Assembly: GCA_949752745.1 (NCBI GenBank) | Contig: OX457027.1 | Span: 58,954,342-59,018,341, forward strand | Direction: 5' to 3' | DNA: 64,000 nucleotides | Source: Protula sp. h YS-2021 | Taxonomy: Eukaryota; Annelida; Polychaeta; Sabellida; Serpulidae | Shown: positions 48,071-60,740 of the stretch, in pieces | Position numbering within the stretch: position 1 is the stretch's first letter | Layout: each line of letters starts with the position of its first letter | Program-made: the position numbers and the translations under genes | The notes under the pieces: model-generated | The model's input: only the letters and a program-made list of their open reading frames with translations | What the model was told of the DNA's origin: nothing | Database searches by the model: none

Positions 48071-48179
48071 TTAGTTTCGGACAGGTAAAAAACCCTTTTG
48101 GGCGGTTTTTACCACGTTTTGGACACTGTCCGGTCCGAAATACGTTTCGGACCGTCCAAAATCCAACCCTGAAAATTGG

Positions 48180-50395
48180 CGCACTTGACTTGTGTGTCGT
48201 TATCAAACGAAGAATTGAAGCACTACGCAAAACTCCAGTATCGGGCCGCTTCTAGAAGCTACTGTAACTTATAACCATCCAAGTTTTGTGTTTTTAAAGT
48301 TCTAATTTCGAGCATGTTGTCGTTTAGCGTGAAAGATGTTGAAAGTATTCCATTTGATGGTTTGCATTTAGTCGTGTCTTTTGTGAGGAGAAAATTATTT
48401 TTTCGGACAGGATTTCGGGTGTATATCTTAACCGCCCCATATATAGGAAGTGATTCCAAATAAGCCAATTGGTACTTTTGGACATTTCCGTTGGGGGCAT
48501 CGTTTCGACTGCAATTTTTTTTTAAATTATAAAGAAATGATCAGAGAACATATAAAAACTTTTAAGACTATTTTCATTATTATTTCTATAATTATACCCC
48601 TCTGTAGCCTACTTGTGAGTGTGCTTCGAGCAAAATGGAATTTTATTTATTTTTTGCACCATTTCTTTTTACCATTATCCCAACAAAATTCTGATGAAAC
48701 GCAAAACATTTCGGCAAAATTCAGTGTAGAATCCACTTACAAGCCATTTCACGGTTTTAGTGGAGGGAATATGCAGTTTCAGTGGACGGAATTTGCAGGA
48801 GCCCAGTGGAGATAAAACATAAAGACCCAATAAGGAAAATGTGTTAAAAGCTCTTTTTTCTGGTATGACAGATCTATGAAGGTCAAACGTTTATTATGAT
48901 GCAGGAGAATTTATTCGTTAAAATGGTTTTCTAAACCCTAACGAATTCACCACATGTTTCAAAGTGATTTTGAGATCTTCTCCATGAATTTTTATCCTCG
49001 AAAACTGGAGTCTTGTCATTTATTGTAAAGCCCGTATAGAAAACAGTGAATCGACTTTTTCGGTTACGTTGCCACCTTCCTACAGGTAGAGGGGAGCGAG
49101 AAGCAATTGAATAGTAGATGGAAATTTGGTTATAATTTCTGATGTGTCAGCTGACTCCAAAAACAGAAAATGTAGCTCTAAAATGTGTTGTAAGTGGGTG
49201 ATATGGTTTTTTCCAATAATCCAGACAACACATTGCAAAAGGAGTCCGTTTCTTTAGGACATAGCATTTTTAAATGTTTGCCCAGTTTGGATCTACTGTT
49301 CAATTTCATCTCGCTTCCCTCGTACGGGGGCACTGCAGAGGCGGTATAAAACCGTAGAATATACCTATAATTTCCTGAAATGCGGTGGGCAGTTGTCCGT
49401 TTTTGTTTTTTTTTTTGTGTGTGTGTTTTTTTTGCATGTTTGCATGAAACGTTCATTGTATATACAAAGAAGGTTGTATTGGGTACAGTAATTTAAAATC
49501 ACAGCCGAAAAGCAGCGTTTAGCGGGTTATGTGGAATCGGGCATTCTTCCGCTTATAATTATTTTCTGACTTTCATTGTAAACTAACTGATGAATTGTGT
49601 TGGGGACTGGGTCAAAAGTAGTTTTTGAAATTTCTAGTGTATTTTAAGAAGTGTAAGCCAATTTGGACTGAACATTAATAACACGCCATACTCATATCCA
49701 GTCTTCAAAAACACGTTTGAGTTGATTTTCTGTTTTGAGCAATTTTGTCACTCTTTAATCGGTGACAGTCACAGTGTGGTATTCTGTTCCTCCCACTTCA
49801 AACTTAAATGAAATGTGCCAAGTTTCATACGGGGCAGCAGTCACACTTTGTTTCAGTCCAATTTGATAATTTTCGATATATTGCTGGTTTCCTCAGTACC
49901 CATTGCTTCGTCTAGACAGTGTGATAGGGAAGATCGATAATATGGAGACTGTTCACTGGTTGTTGTTTTTTTTTTTATGCTTGGATCAGACTCAAAACAA
50001 AAAATATGCGTGCCTGCTTTTATATAGCCGGAAACAATGTGATTAAATTAGAAACCATTACATCCCCCACTCTTTGGGCAATTTTGCAGCTTTATTTTGG
50101 TGTAAGCAGATGGTTAGTACAGACTTCATGCATAGTTTGCACCGTATTTGCAGAAGTTAACTGTACTCCAGGAAGCGGAAATCGGTTGGTCTTGCTGTAT
50201 CACGTAAACAATTTTAGATGGGTTTTTGTTTGTTAAACAGGTCCAGTTTTTTTACTTTACTTTCGGATGTTCTGGTTGCTGAGGGAGCGGTTAACGGAAT
50301 CAGTTAACTGTGCAGTTCACTTTTGTGAATACGGCCACTGGCAGTTTTGTACGCACTGATTCGGATTTCTTTAATCATGCCTCACTGTATTTTAG
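48180..50395. other. Intergenic region upstream of BANP
   Basis: No gene was recognised. Short frames on both strands (for example 48450-48815) show no known motif. The BANP promoter and one or more untranslated exons should lie here, since the first coding exon is preceded by a splice acceptor. Confidence 0.45.
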
Positions 50396-53300
50396 AACCA
50401 GCACGTATCGGGAATGGCTGACACAGATGGGACGGACCTTGGTATTGGCGTGCCTGGCATGCAGGCTGTATCGGAAACAGTGTCCATATCAAATTATGCA
50501 TTTGCATCGGGTAAGTCGGCAACGTCTCACTGCATAGTTGAGGTTGACTTTGAACTTCGGGGCTTGAAGAAGAGTGTGTTTGTGAAAGTGATTAGTTTGG
50601 CAAAAATTGCCAAAATATTCAAGAAAGTAATGATTTCATTGGCTGTACCGATATATGAATGCTTTAGTTGTAAGCCCGGCATCTTTTCAAATTACATCTT
50701 TCAGATGTAATGACAAAAAGTGCGAAGTTGAATATTACCAGTCAGTGTGATATATCTTTGTGTACAAACAACTTTTGAATTTGTAGATACCACCTTAAGT
50801 GATGTAGAACCAGCACTTAAAAGGCAAAGAGTCGAAGATTTGAGCGATCCGGCAAATCAGCACTCCTCGCTCAGGGTAAAGTATTTGTTAACGTGAGAAC
50901 AGTTGTTAGTGACGTTTCATTTATGTGGTATCATCAAAACTTGCATTTTATTTAGATATATGTTTATTTTGAAAGAAAATGCTGCTTTATTTATGTTTTT
51001 GGAAAATATTTGCTGTTTTTTAATTACAAAATTACAATTATTTATTTGGCAATAATATTGTGACTTTAAAACATCTTTCGTTTTAACCGTTTGTGTTTGT
51101 AGCAAATGATGTTCAACATAAATCGCGCTATATGTCTGAGGCTTGATACAATTGAAACCAAACTTGAGGCCGTGCAAAACAAGACGAAGGAACTGGAAGA
51201 AAAAGTAGACACTATTCTCAACCACCTCGTGGCCACGCAGAATGCTGAAGCAAATAAAGAAGATGCTCCTAATCCCGAGTAATTCTTTTGTTGCGGGTAG
51301 CGGGGTGAGGGGGGGGGGGTTAAATATTTTAAAGCAACGTTTTAAAGAAAGGTTGACAACTTGAAATGGTTTTTCAACAACCGGAGTAATGATATGTATG
51401 TAATATATATAGCGAAGTAGTGAACTGGCGTGTTTTTCTCTTATTACTATTAATACTATTATCACTATTTGACGAATAGTATGTGAAAATTATATATATA
51501 GCGATACGATTTCATATATAATTATGATATTTTTCCCCTACAGAGCTCCTGCACATATTGTGGTAGGGGTTCCAAATCGAATGGCAGTCTCTCCCTCTGC
51601 TAATGGTAGGTCTTTGAAGGTCTTGGGACAACTCAGCCCTTTGTTGACTCGACCCCTACCAACTCGGCCCCTCGCGAAAGACGACTCGGCCCTTTTCTGG
51701 GTCGACTCGGCCCCTACCTGAAAGACGACTCGGACCCTAACTACCAACTCGGCCCCTACTTGTATTTTTAGCCCTCAGCCAATATTGGCTGAAGGCTATT
51801 GCTAAGGCCGTGTCCGTCCGTCCGTCCGTCCGTTAACACTTACCTTGTGAACACGCTCCAGCCTACAATTTTTTGTCGATCGCTTAGATATTTTAAATAT
51901 AGCTTGTATATGGACTAATGAAGATCCCTATTGTTTTTGAGCGATATCCGACCAAGGACAGTGGCTCAGCTGGACTTTGAAATTTTCTTGTTTGTACCAT
52001 TATCAAGTGTGCTTAACATGCGGCTTCTGAACACTCTCTAGCCTACGATTCTTTACCAATTACTAAGATATTTCGGGTATATCTAGTGTATTTAGCAATG
52101 AAGGTTGCTATTATTAATGATCCATATCCGACCAAGGACAGTGGCTCAGCTGGACTTTCTTATGGTAAATGTTTTTGTTTTTGTTTATCGTAAAGCACTG
52201 CCACCCTTTTTTCTTTTCGGTGCTAAGGATTGAAATGAACCTGTGACCGGTCTCAAACCTACTCTTTTCCCAGTTTCGAATGTTTCGGCTGGCTGAGGGC
52301 TATGCATCTCTGATGCCTATGTTTTAATTTAGTGATGAGTGAACTGTTTCCGCCGCATGAGTTAAACTTCAACGCTATTAAAAAAAACGAGAATATGAAA
52401 ACTTTTTACTATATTTCCAACAACGAGTACCAATTCACTCTGTACACTGTTCCATGAATATTGTTCATAAAACGAAACGGCTTTTCGCACACTTGATTCT
52501 TTTGGCTTATTACTTTTATTTGTGACATTGCCTGTCTTTTTTTTCCATTTCAAAGATCCTGATGATCATCATTTCACACTTGAATACATTAGTGGTCCTC
52601 AAAAACTGTCCAGTAAAACTGCTTGACATGGTTAGAACATGTAAGGTTTTTATACCCGACCCAGCTAAAAAGTATTAGCCAGTTAAAAGAAATAACTTGA
52701 TTAACTCCGGTGAAAAGTTCCGAGATTACACCTGATTGGCGGATCATTGGGCGAATGAAATCGGGAAAGCACTCAGCAATTGCATTTAAGGAAATCGCGA
52801 AGCTTCCTCTTTAATAGTGCAATTAACCATTTCTATATAACTGCAATTACAGCACAACATTCCCGATGGGATCGACTACTAAGTCCTCAAAATTGCAATT
52901 AATTAGTCCCTTTATGAGAACATGCATTGCACAATAAAAGAACTTTCAAAAGCCTTTAAACAACATGTAATGATGTAGAATTACCAACCCCAAATTGCAA
53001 TAAATTCTTGCTGTCATAACAATATGTACTGCATTTAAAAAGAAATTTCTAAAGCCTTTCATGTCCCTTTTTAGAATAAAATAAAATAATTAAACACTTC
53101 CATGCCCCTGCAATTGAAATTGGAATTGCATTTCAACAGAAAATTCAAAAGCCTTTCATGACTCTTTCTTTTAAAAATCAAAATCGTTTGGCTTCATTTG
53201 AAAAAGTTTTAAAATTAGGATCCGAGTTGGCAGTGAGGGGCCGAGTCGTCTTTCGGTAGGGGCCGAGTAGTCCCAAGAATAAGGGGCCGAATCGTCCAAA

Positions 53301-56300
53301 AAGGGCCGAGTTGGTAAGGGGCCGAGTTAGCGAAGGGCCCAGTTGTCCCAACCCCTCTTTGAACGACACTCAACTCTTAATTACACAAAGGGGTGTTAAG
53401 GAAAGATTTTGTTAGACTTACACATTGCCGGCATTGCTTAATCTTGCGCATATGGGAGTACTTAATCTTGCGCATATGGGAGTATCTCAAACACAAAATG
53501 TGTCCAGTCAGCGGGAAGTACCCTTTCCAAAGAATTTTGAAATTTGCAGTAACAGGTTTTCCAAATGTATTAAAACACTTCCGTGATTAGTATAAATAAC
53601 ACTGCTGATTATTACCCTTCATGATGGTAAGATAAAAGTAACCTTTGTATGTTGCCATGAATTTTTTTGTTGAACATTATATTTCAGATCCTACCCCGGA
53701 TATACCGAAAATATACAACGGAATACCATCCTCAATGGGACCCAATATTACACTCATAACCCTGAACCGGGAGGGTGAGTTTTCCCATTTGTATACAACT
53801 GCATTATGTTTACGATCACCAAATTCGGTGTTTTGGTGTCGGTAAAAATGTTTGTTCCTGCGAAGTGAAACTTTGTGGTTGTCTTAAAAGTTCCAAAGCT
53901 CTTCTAACACGGATTTTTTATTTTTTTTTTTATTTTTGCTTTTTGATACAGAGGATTACCCGGATGGTACGTGGTTAGGGGACGAGAATAATCCCGAAAT
54001 GAGAGTACGCGTCCCGATCACTCCCAGGTATCATATCGTCTTTGTTTAAAAGATGTACTACGAACAGATGCATTAAAATTTGTGTTACGGGTAAAATTTT
54101 ACTTTAAAAAAAAAAACAAAAACAAAATTGTAGTAGAAATCGATGATTAAATGCGGGGTAAGGAATTAAGATTTCTGTATTTGTTTATGTTATATTATAT
54201 TATTATCCCACAACCAGTCATTTCACGTGCCAAGTTGAAAGGTGGTGACTGCTGTTTCATAGATATAATTTATGTGGGTCAGACTGTGGTTGTAGCTGCC
54301 TTGAAACAAATACAGGACTAATTTTTCTGACCTGGGCTTTGCCCGGCTGTTTTTTTTGTTTACGTACGAAGAACGACGTTTTTTCTGCACTCACAAAATC
54401 TTTGAGCAGGTTACATTGTGCTTGATTCGTAGTGACCTCATTCATATTCACTCCAACTGCCGCACGGCGGAAAAGATGGCTCTCACCTTTCTCGACTATA
54501 TATTCGATCGTGAAACTCAGGCAACGTCAAACCTCTCTGGCATGGGCAAGCATGGCAAGAAACAGCTGGATCCCCTCATGATTTACGGAATACGGTGTAA
54601 GTAGACAGATATCAGTGTATGTGTAGGATGACTGGGGGTGGGGGGGGGGGGAGGGAGTTGTGTTTGTGTCAACAATTTATGTCTCTCCCTCAGTCGGGAA
54701 GAGACATGGTGTTTGTAGGTCTGTGTGTGTGTGTCAGTCTCCTGTAAACAAAATTTGTGCAAGATATCTTGAAAACAAGAATTCGGATTGACATCAAATT
54801 TAGTCTTTTTATTCCATGGGCAGGTTACGCGCTTCTGTCAAGTCTTGACGTCTGGGATGTTATTTTAAGTCAAGTCGCATGATGTCAGTACGTAAAAATC
54901 TTCTGTTGCCAAATTTCTCAGCCACTGAACATCGGAGAGTTAAAACTTTGTGTGGTTGTGCTAAATAGATTCGAAAGATTCTCACAAATTTTGCCGCGAA
55001 TAGAACGAACGAGTACGTCATATGACGTCATTACGTAAAATATGTCTACGTTTGTGACAAGATCTTGTGTGCAAAATATCTCGATAAGGGAAAGTCGTAT
55101 TGAATTCAAATTTTCTTTTTTTATATTCTTTGGGTAAATCGAACGGCTGTGTCAGCGTGTTACGTTATTAGGGAAGACGTATGGCGTCATTGCGTTAAAA
55201 TCTCAGTGACAAAGTTTCTTGGTTGCTGAACATCGGGGTTCCTTCAGAGTTGTTGTGATTGTTGTTTGGTAGGTTCGAAAGTATCTATTGAATTTTTGTT
55301 GCAAACTGCGCAAGCGAAGGCGTCATAATGTGAAGTCGTCTGCTCCAAACAAAGTCGCGTGCGCAAAATATCTCGAAAAGGTGAAGCGAGTTCGAGTTGG
55401 TCTAGTTCTTCGATGGATATGTTCAACGGTTTTGCACAACTTCAAGTGCTTACGAGAAATAAATGAACGGTTATGACGTCATTTTGTAATGTATATATAT
55501 ATATATATATTTCTTTTACTGATCTCTTTCCCCTCCCCCACCCTTGTTCGCACTTGATAAAAACGCATCGTGAATAAACTTGGGATGGCAGCGTTTTCCA
55601 TATGATTATAAGACATGTCTCCATGCTTGCGACATGTTGGTTCAACACAGTGTCACCACGAGCAAGCTACGTTTATTGCTGTATGGCTCTCACTCTTTTC
55701 AAACTGCGTTTTCGCGCACGGCTGACTGAATTGTATTACGTAATGAATTCCTCAGTAATTCTTGTGAACAATGTTGTGTTTTTTTGTTTTTTTTTTTGCG
55801 ACATATGTTTTTGTTTGCGAAAAAATAAATATATAATAAAAAAGAAATAGGTCTCGATTGAATGTGTACGATATAGAATAATGTGTTGTGTGCACAGGCC
55901 GCTCTAGTTTTTCAACTCGATTCTAAATTAAAGAGGGAGACACCAGGAAGCCATTTTAACACAGCTGACCATACTCGTCACGTCTGGGGTGTATTTCGTC
56001 TGTTTTATATAAATGTTTGTGTAAACGATATTTCATACTCTGCCTACATTTCTAGTCTATCCTCTGCTTGACATTTATGTACCGTTTTCAGGCGGACTGG
56101 GCTTCACACTTATATTTTAAATTGGACTCTGTTTTTGTCGAAACCAGTATCGTAATTTTTAATTTAAATGTTGGATAGAGGAAAAGATTGTATGAAAACT
56201 TGACGTTGGGTTGTTACTTAATTGAAATATAAGGGACACTGCGCTGCATATTTGTTGATTTTAGATTTTATGAAATTGTCCTTCAATTTCTAATCCGTTG

Positions 56301-59300
56301 AAAACTATAGTAACCGGCAAAGTGGGCCACTGTAAAATGCGACAAAAAAAATCCGCTTTTTGTCTTCAACATTCCAGGTCACCTTATAAACCGGTTTAAT
56401 ATTACCGAACAAGATTGGTATCGGATAAAACAGAATATGGACTCGAAGTGTCGGACTGCATTCAGGCGGAAGCAGCGTGGCTTACCCTTAACCGTCAAGG
56501 CGTTTCGTGGTAAAGCACCTGCTACCGGCACACAACAGCAGAATTTCTACGGAATCATTCAGGTAAAGGTTTAGATGAATTATTCATTATGACTCCTAAT
56601 AGTAAAAGGTGGCATTTACGAGATGGAGATGGGATTACGTTGAGAAGGGGGGGGGGGGGGGTGCGAAAAGAATGCGAAAAAAAAGAGATGTGCTTGTTTA
56701 ATTATCTGCAAATTACCAACGTCATTGTGATGCAACAAATCTGAATGCTTATGTATTACATAGAATTGGACGCTTGGTTACCAGTATATTTTCTTTCCCG
56801 TGTTAATACTGGTTATGCATTTTGTTCTGTTAGGGTATTCAAGATTTGTCTTCGCATAGTGACGATTCTCTTCACCAGTCAGAGGAAGGAGCGCTTCATA
56901 TTCAGGTCAGCCTATGAAAAAATGGGGTTCCTGAGTCATAAACATACACATAAGTCACTGCAATTCTCTGTACACTGGTACAGTAAGAGTGCATTGAACA
57001 AAAAAGGCTGCGGCGTGATGAGGTGTGTATCCCTACAACATGAGAGGCCACATTGTCCCACCTCCCTCCTAGGCTTGTGACAGAACGGTGTGTTGTGGGT
57101 GGTGCAGTGCCCGCACCTGTCAGTTCTATGGTTCTTTTAAAATGAAAGCGATGCGAGAAAAACTAGATGTGGGACGTCAAAATAGAGACGGTTCTTGTGT
57201 GCACTTTTCGTCCAGTTCGCTGATGTGATCTGACTGTGCTCACAGTGAAGCCAGTACTTGTAGACAGCCGTCATTGTAGCATCGATCACAGTTAAGAAGT
57301 GAGTAGGTGTTTTGCTGTCGCGTAACTGTAACGCGCAGTGAAAGCTAAAACGCGGTGCCAGTAGTCAGTGATAGCGTGCGGCCGAACAGTTTCTGAAATC
57401 TCTTGTCAAGTGCGCACCTTCTCACAACCCAGAAATGGGTGCTTTTCAACACGGACAAATCATGGTTAGGAACTGACTGCCACGAGCAAGCCTTAACCTG
57501 TTCAAGTTTGTAGTTGCAATAGAAAACCGAAAGCATGATTCAAGCACATAGTGACTTCCGGGATTGGATATAACGCTTGAATGGCAGGCATTGTTACCGT
57601 TATACCTAAATTATGCCCAAGGTTATCTGGTATTTAGAAAATATGTATAAATTAATTTGCAGCAAGTCACTGTGGAATTATAAACAAAATCGTTCATGCT
57701 TATATCAGCTGCCTTAAGGCCTGTATAAGTAAATTCGTATTCTGAATTCGACCGAAGAGTTTTGGCTTTTTGACTGCAGCATGATGGGTTAAAACGTACA
57801 AATAAATGATAGCTCGAAGGCTGAAAATAACAACAAACTCCAATTTAAACTTAGTCGCAGATATTGCATGAATGGGAAGAAAATTAGACTATGCAGTCTT
57901 TTTCTCTGTCATTTCTTTATATTTTAACGAACTTATATTTAAAGAACTTGCAGTCGAAACGTAGCTACTCTCGTAACTCCCGAAAGTGCAAACCGCTACC
58001 TTAAGTTTGCCGTGAAAATCGGTAGGAAATAGACTATGACATAAGGCTGGCGTGTGTTATTTGCGTATACAGCGCGAGGCCCTGGATGTAGGCGGTGATG
58101 GCGTGATGATGAGCAACCTGGCGCAGATGATCCAGAACACGAGCCACGGCGAGATCCAGGTGGTGCACGCCACGCCTCAGCAGGTGGCGCAGCTGCAGCA
58201 GACGCACCAGATCCAGATCGTTCAGGGAGACCAAGTCATAGGGGTACGTCTTTTCTCTGGCAAGGCGCTGGATGGTGCAAATTATGCCCCGTCCACCCCT
58301 CCCCTCGCGCCATTCGTTGTTTCCGCATATCCTTTTTTCTATCTTCCTCCCAGTTGGTGATAATAACCAGGCTTTCCACGCCGCTTTAGCCCCTCCCCCT
58401 CCCAGTTACCGTGATTCGTGGACAAAGTTCCCGTAAACTTAAAAACCAAGAAAGATTGTTCGCGAATGTACGGCATAGACGCTGTTGTTTAACGGATACA
58501 GCTGTAGATGTAATATGTAAATAGACACAGCCACTTCACAATCAAACCACCATTGGTGTGAAAATATCGTAGAAACCCAGAATTAACTAACTGTGAGCCT
58601 TCCAGTCCTATTTTGTTTTGCCTCCCCTCTCCCCCCCCCCCCCCATCCCACAATCTGTCTCTAGGCTTGACCCGCATCTATTATATATGGAAATCGATGT
58701 GAGAACCATTTTCACGTGTTTATTGTAATGTGGCCTTTTGAGAACATTACTAAGAAATAGGAAGTAAGTAGTTCACCATCTCATAATTAGATACCTTTTA
58801 TGGAATTTTATTGAGGTCACGTAATGGTCTTAATAATGAAAAGCTATTTAAAGATTTGACAGTGTCAGCTCAACCGAGTTCAAAGAGCTAAGCTTGCTTT
58901 TTATCATTGGAACGTTCACAAGAAGCATAATCCGTGGGTGGACTGGGTGTTATTTGCACAGGATGTTAAACTGTTTCTTGACGCAAGCGCGCAATACTCG
59001 GAAGCTATAAGAGTAATGAAACCGGGCTTGCTTGTTCTCCAGGGCTTAAATATACCGTCTGCCCGGGGTTGTGTGTCGAAAGAACTAGACACAAAACTAA
59101 AGTTTCAGTAAAAAAAAAAAAATACACACAGCCTACGCATGCACGCAAGTAGGTAACATTTCTTAAGCTGGAATGACTTTGTTACAGTTGTTGTTTTTTT
59201 TTATGTTTTTTTTTCTCTTTTGAGGGAGGGAGAGGAGATGTGTATTGTGTATGAGAGATGTGTATTACAGGCCTTCTAGCGGAACCGATTAAACCTATTA

Positions 59301-60658
59301 AAAGCTATTAAACCTTAAATTTTCAAAATGGACCTATTTTTGGCGAAAGTGACCTATTAAATCTATTAAAACATTATTTCTTAAGCTGTTAATTATTTTT
59401 TTTTGTTTGCCTATTTGTTTTTCTTAATAGAATACACAAAATATTGCCAAAAAACTCACCATTTTAGATTAATTCACACAATATAGTATTGTTTAAATTA
59501 ATATATTTATGTATATAAATTTTAACTATTAAAATTTAAAAAAACGTATTAAAATATGATTAAAGCCCTTAAACCTATTAAAACGTTTATCTTAGAACGT
59601 CAAACCTTATAAAAAGTGACTTTTTGGACTGCCCAACAACCTATCAAAACGAATTTTTTTGTACGCCAAAAAACAATAAAAAACTTTTTTTAAACTGAGA
59701 ACCCATTAAAATAACCTATTTTTCCTGAGGAGCGCTGGAAGGCCTTCTTCGCTTTTGTCTTGCCGCCTTTGTTATTTTGTTATAGTTGCCTGGTGTGGCA
59801 AAAACTAGCATTTCAGTCGGCAATTTTCAGGTCACCCGTAATCGTTCATGTTTGTGCTTTCACTTTTTGCACGACTTGGCTCAAGGTGACCCGTGATTTA
59901 ATTAACTCCCATTCAGCCTTGTCCGCCCTTTCTCCTCATTCGCCGACATTCCGGCAGAACAATTGACATTTGCCTACGAGGAATTAAGTGTGTCGTGGAG
60001 CTGATTTCCCCACTTGTCCTATCAGAGGTACCGAAAGAGCACGGCAAAGGAAATCGAACGTAATAGAAAATTCGCTCAGATTTTAGTAAGCGGAGTTTGA
60101 GCCATTTCTTAAAATAAAAGAGGGAAAAAAGAAGAGTAGAAGCCAGAAAGGGATTGGGCAAAAACCTTCGTGGAAATTTGGATGTAAGCGGTGATAATGG
60201 CTTTTTATGTAGCGTGCCTCCACCGAGCAATCGAACCGTCAGTTTACATAAAAGAATATATTCAATATCCAATTGGGAACATTCGGCGGGAACAAGGACT
60301 GAGGTGGGGGCGCGTTTCACGCCAAGTTAAACAACACCACACCCTGGGAGACTTGAAAAAAATTGTGCAGGAGGAATGGGGAATATTTCTGTGCAAATAG
60401 TGACTATTTGCACCAATGGCATGGGCAGAAGATTTGAGAAGGATCTTGAAGGAAGTGGATGATGCACCAAGCACTGAACATTGTGAGATTTGGGCCAGTA
60501 CCCATCCCTTGTTTACTAAGTCGCCGCGAATAAATGAAATGCCCAATAACTGTATTTTCTTACATCACATAGCCAGTTAAAGAAGGGTAACAGTCAAGGT
60601 AAAAACACGGGTATTGCTTTTGAAGAAATCTGAAAATAACACCACACAAAATATGCAC

Positions 60659-60740
<82 letters not shown>

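Larger units (their letters stand above)
29666..48171. mobile_element. Possible 18.5-kb hAT-bounded composite element enclosing the satellite
   Basis: The left end CGGGGTTGG (29666) and the right end CCAACCCTG (to 48171) are inverted with one mismatch. AAAATTGG directly flanks both (29658-29665 and 48172-48179), the 8-bp duplication expected of hAT. Both subterminal regions share TTTTGGAC, GGTAAAAACC and GGACGGTCCGAAAC, partly in a different order, and each contains a GGTAAAAA..TTTTTACC palindrome (29692-29712; 48084-48113). No transposase is visible. It could be one element that grew by internal satellite expansion, or two separate termini whose flanks match by chance. Confidence 0.5.

Noticed and set aside
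52555..52630. Possible extra BANP exon after the acceptor-like tttccatttcaaag
   Set aside because: It lies within the mobile element at 51619-53355, gives no family similarity, and exons 4 and 5 already join in phase.
54356..54432. Open frame upstream of BANP exon 7 (MFTYEERRFFCTHKIFEQ) as coding
   Set aside because: It is intronic sequence in frame by chance; splice acceptors at 54409 or 54432 and family similarity begin downstream of it.
59913..60320. 135-codon minus-strand frame in BANP intron 9
   Set aside because: No recognisable domain, signal or repeat similarity; length is compatible with chance in a sequence of this size.
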